This document shows positions 63,340 to 64,000 of a DNA stretch of 64,000 nt, piece by piece (position 1 is the first letter of the stretch; each line of letters begins with the position of its first letter). A program made the translations under genes and the position numbers. The notes under the pieces were generated by a model. The model was not told the origin of the DNA, did no database searches, and was given only the letters and a program-made list of their open reading frames with translations. This DNA is from Metopolophium dirhodum. Lineage: Eukaryota > Arthropoda > Insecta > Hemiptera > Aphididae. The DNA lies in contig NC_083568.1 in the NCBI RefSeq assembly GCF_019925205.1, positions 6,094,237-6,158,236 on the forward strand. The letters run 5' to 3'.

Positions 63340-64000
63340 TTCTTGGAACATCTCATGGAATTGCCACGTCGCTCCTTACCCCCTCCTCAGTTTCACCGCC
63401 ACTTCTCGTCAGTTCCTCCTCGACCATCTCCGGCTCCGACACCAACTAAGACATATATGCACCTCGATCTCCGCAGCCTGGCCTTCTTGTCCGGTTCGCC
63501 CGGCCGCTTTCCCATAACGCCACTGCAGAACGAATCCCGTCGCCGGGCCGGCCGGTTTCCCGGACGCGGGCAGCATTTCCGTTACATAATATGCTTTCGG
63601 TGGTCCTTCGGTGGCTGCTAATCTCCAAACTCGTCATGCCGATCCCGATCCTTTTTCCGCGTTTGCGGCTGCTGCAAGTGCCGCCGCTGCATGCCATATC
63701 TTATATTTATCTTCGCCGTCGAGCCATCCTCTTGCTCCACCGTCTGATCCGCTTTCGGCCGCATATGTTGTAGTGCACCGTCCCAAGCCGTCGTAGCAGC
63801 CCAACGTGAACGTGGCCGGGTCACCGCAAAGGCCGGCCACGTCCCCCGGCATCCCGGTCCGACAGCCCGCCGATGGTCCTCTCGTCGTCCTCGGTGCTGC
63901 AGTATGTCTCGTTATAGTTCCGCGGAATGGACATTCCCTATAACCAGCGTTTCTCCTTAAGTTTGTCCGGTCTTTCTTTGGTCGTGCGCCTAGTCAGTGT
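63340..64000 (-). repeat. GC-rich block G2, inverted copy of G1, running off the window
   Basis: On the minus strand it contains NAGYRECPF, LGCYDG and GWLDGEDKYKIWHAAAALAA in an open frame of about 119 codons (63993-63634). In G1 the corresponding positions read NAGVKCP and RYDGTVHYNNF, in different frames. The overlap of peptide-like motifs suggests a decayed coding ancestor with frameshifts, but I recognise no family. The block continues past the right edge. Confidence 0.55.

Noticed and set aside
1..64000. tRNA genes, rRNA, CRISPR array, bacterial operons
   Set aside because: No convincing paired A and B boxes outside the SINE, no rRNA-like conserved words, no regular direct repeats with spacers and no long bacterial-style frames.

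Overview
The window looks like non-coding, repeat-laden DNA from an insect, most probably an aphid. This is an inference from three things: very high A+T with endless ATTATAATA-type runs, the pervasive words TAGGTA/TACCTA/GGTACC, and several short inverted-repeat elements of the kind that fill aphid genomes. There is no operon structure, ribosome binding site, tRNA, rRNA or CRISPR array. Nearly all short open frames are chance products of microsatellites. No gene symbol can be given.

One protein gene can be built with confidence. On the minus strand between 33538 and 30612, seven exons with canonical splice sites join into one uninterrupted frame of about 347 codons. It belongs to the Mutator-like transposase-domain family, which is expanded in aphids. 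Its C-terminal part is missing compared with the family, one intron has been swollen from about 65 to 925 bases by a MITE, and a decayed second copy of its central exon lies just downstream.

Around it is transposon debris. There are decayed reverse transcriptase pieces of two different non-LTR retrotransposons (18740-19395 plus, 39448-39727 minus). A full-length tRNA-derived SINE with an 11-base target duplication is at 28427-28717 minus. Two TA-flanked MITE families have two copies each (25364-26220 and 36000-36582; 16420-16613 and 53846-54083). A GATTCTGAGCGGAG family also has two copies (13104-13484, 31095-31954). There is one hAT-type MITE (38659-38800), and two fold-back elements share a CTCCCACCCACTGCA end (3283-3605, 10795-11085).

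Three larger structures are not explained by a known family. First, an inverted pair of about 350-base non-coding blocks lies at 50745-51114 and 53452-53787, with a long fold-back element abutting the second. Second, a GC-rich inverted duplication (62190-62800 against 63340-64000) encloses two tandem units of about 240 bases, each ending in the palindrome GGCCGGCTTTTGGCCGGCC. Third, a 108/108-base inverted repeat at 33931-34252 has arms that align without gaps and share a reading frame. The rest (for example 39728-50744 and 54141-62189) is AT-rich sequence with microsatellites, in which I can support no gene.
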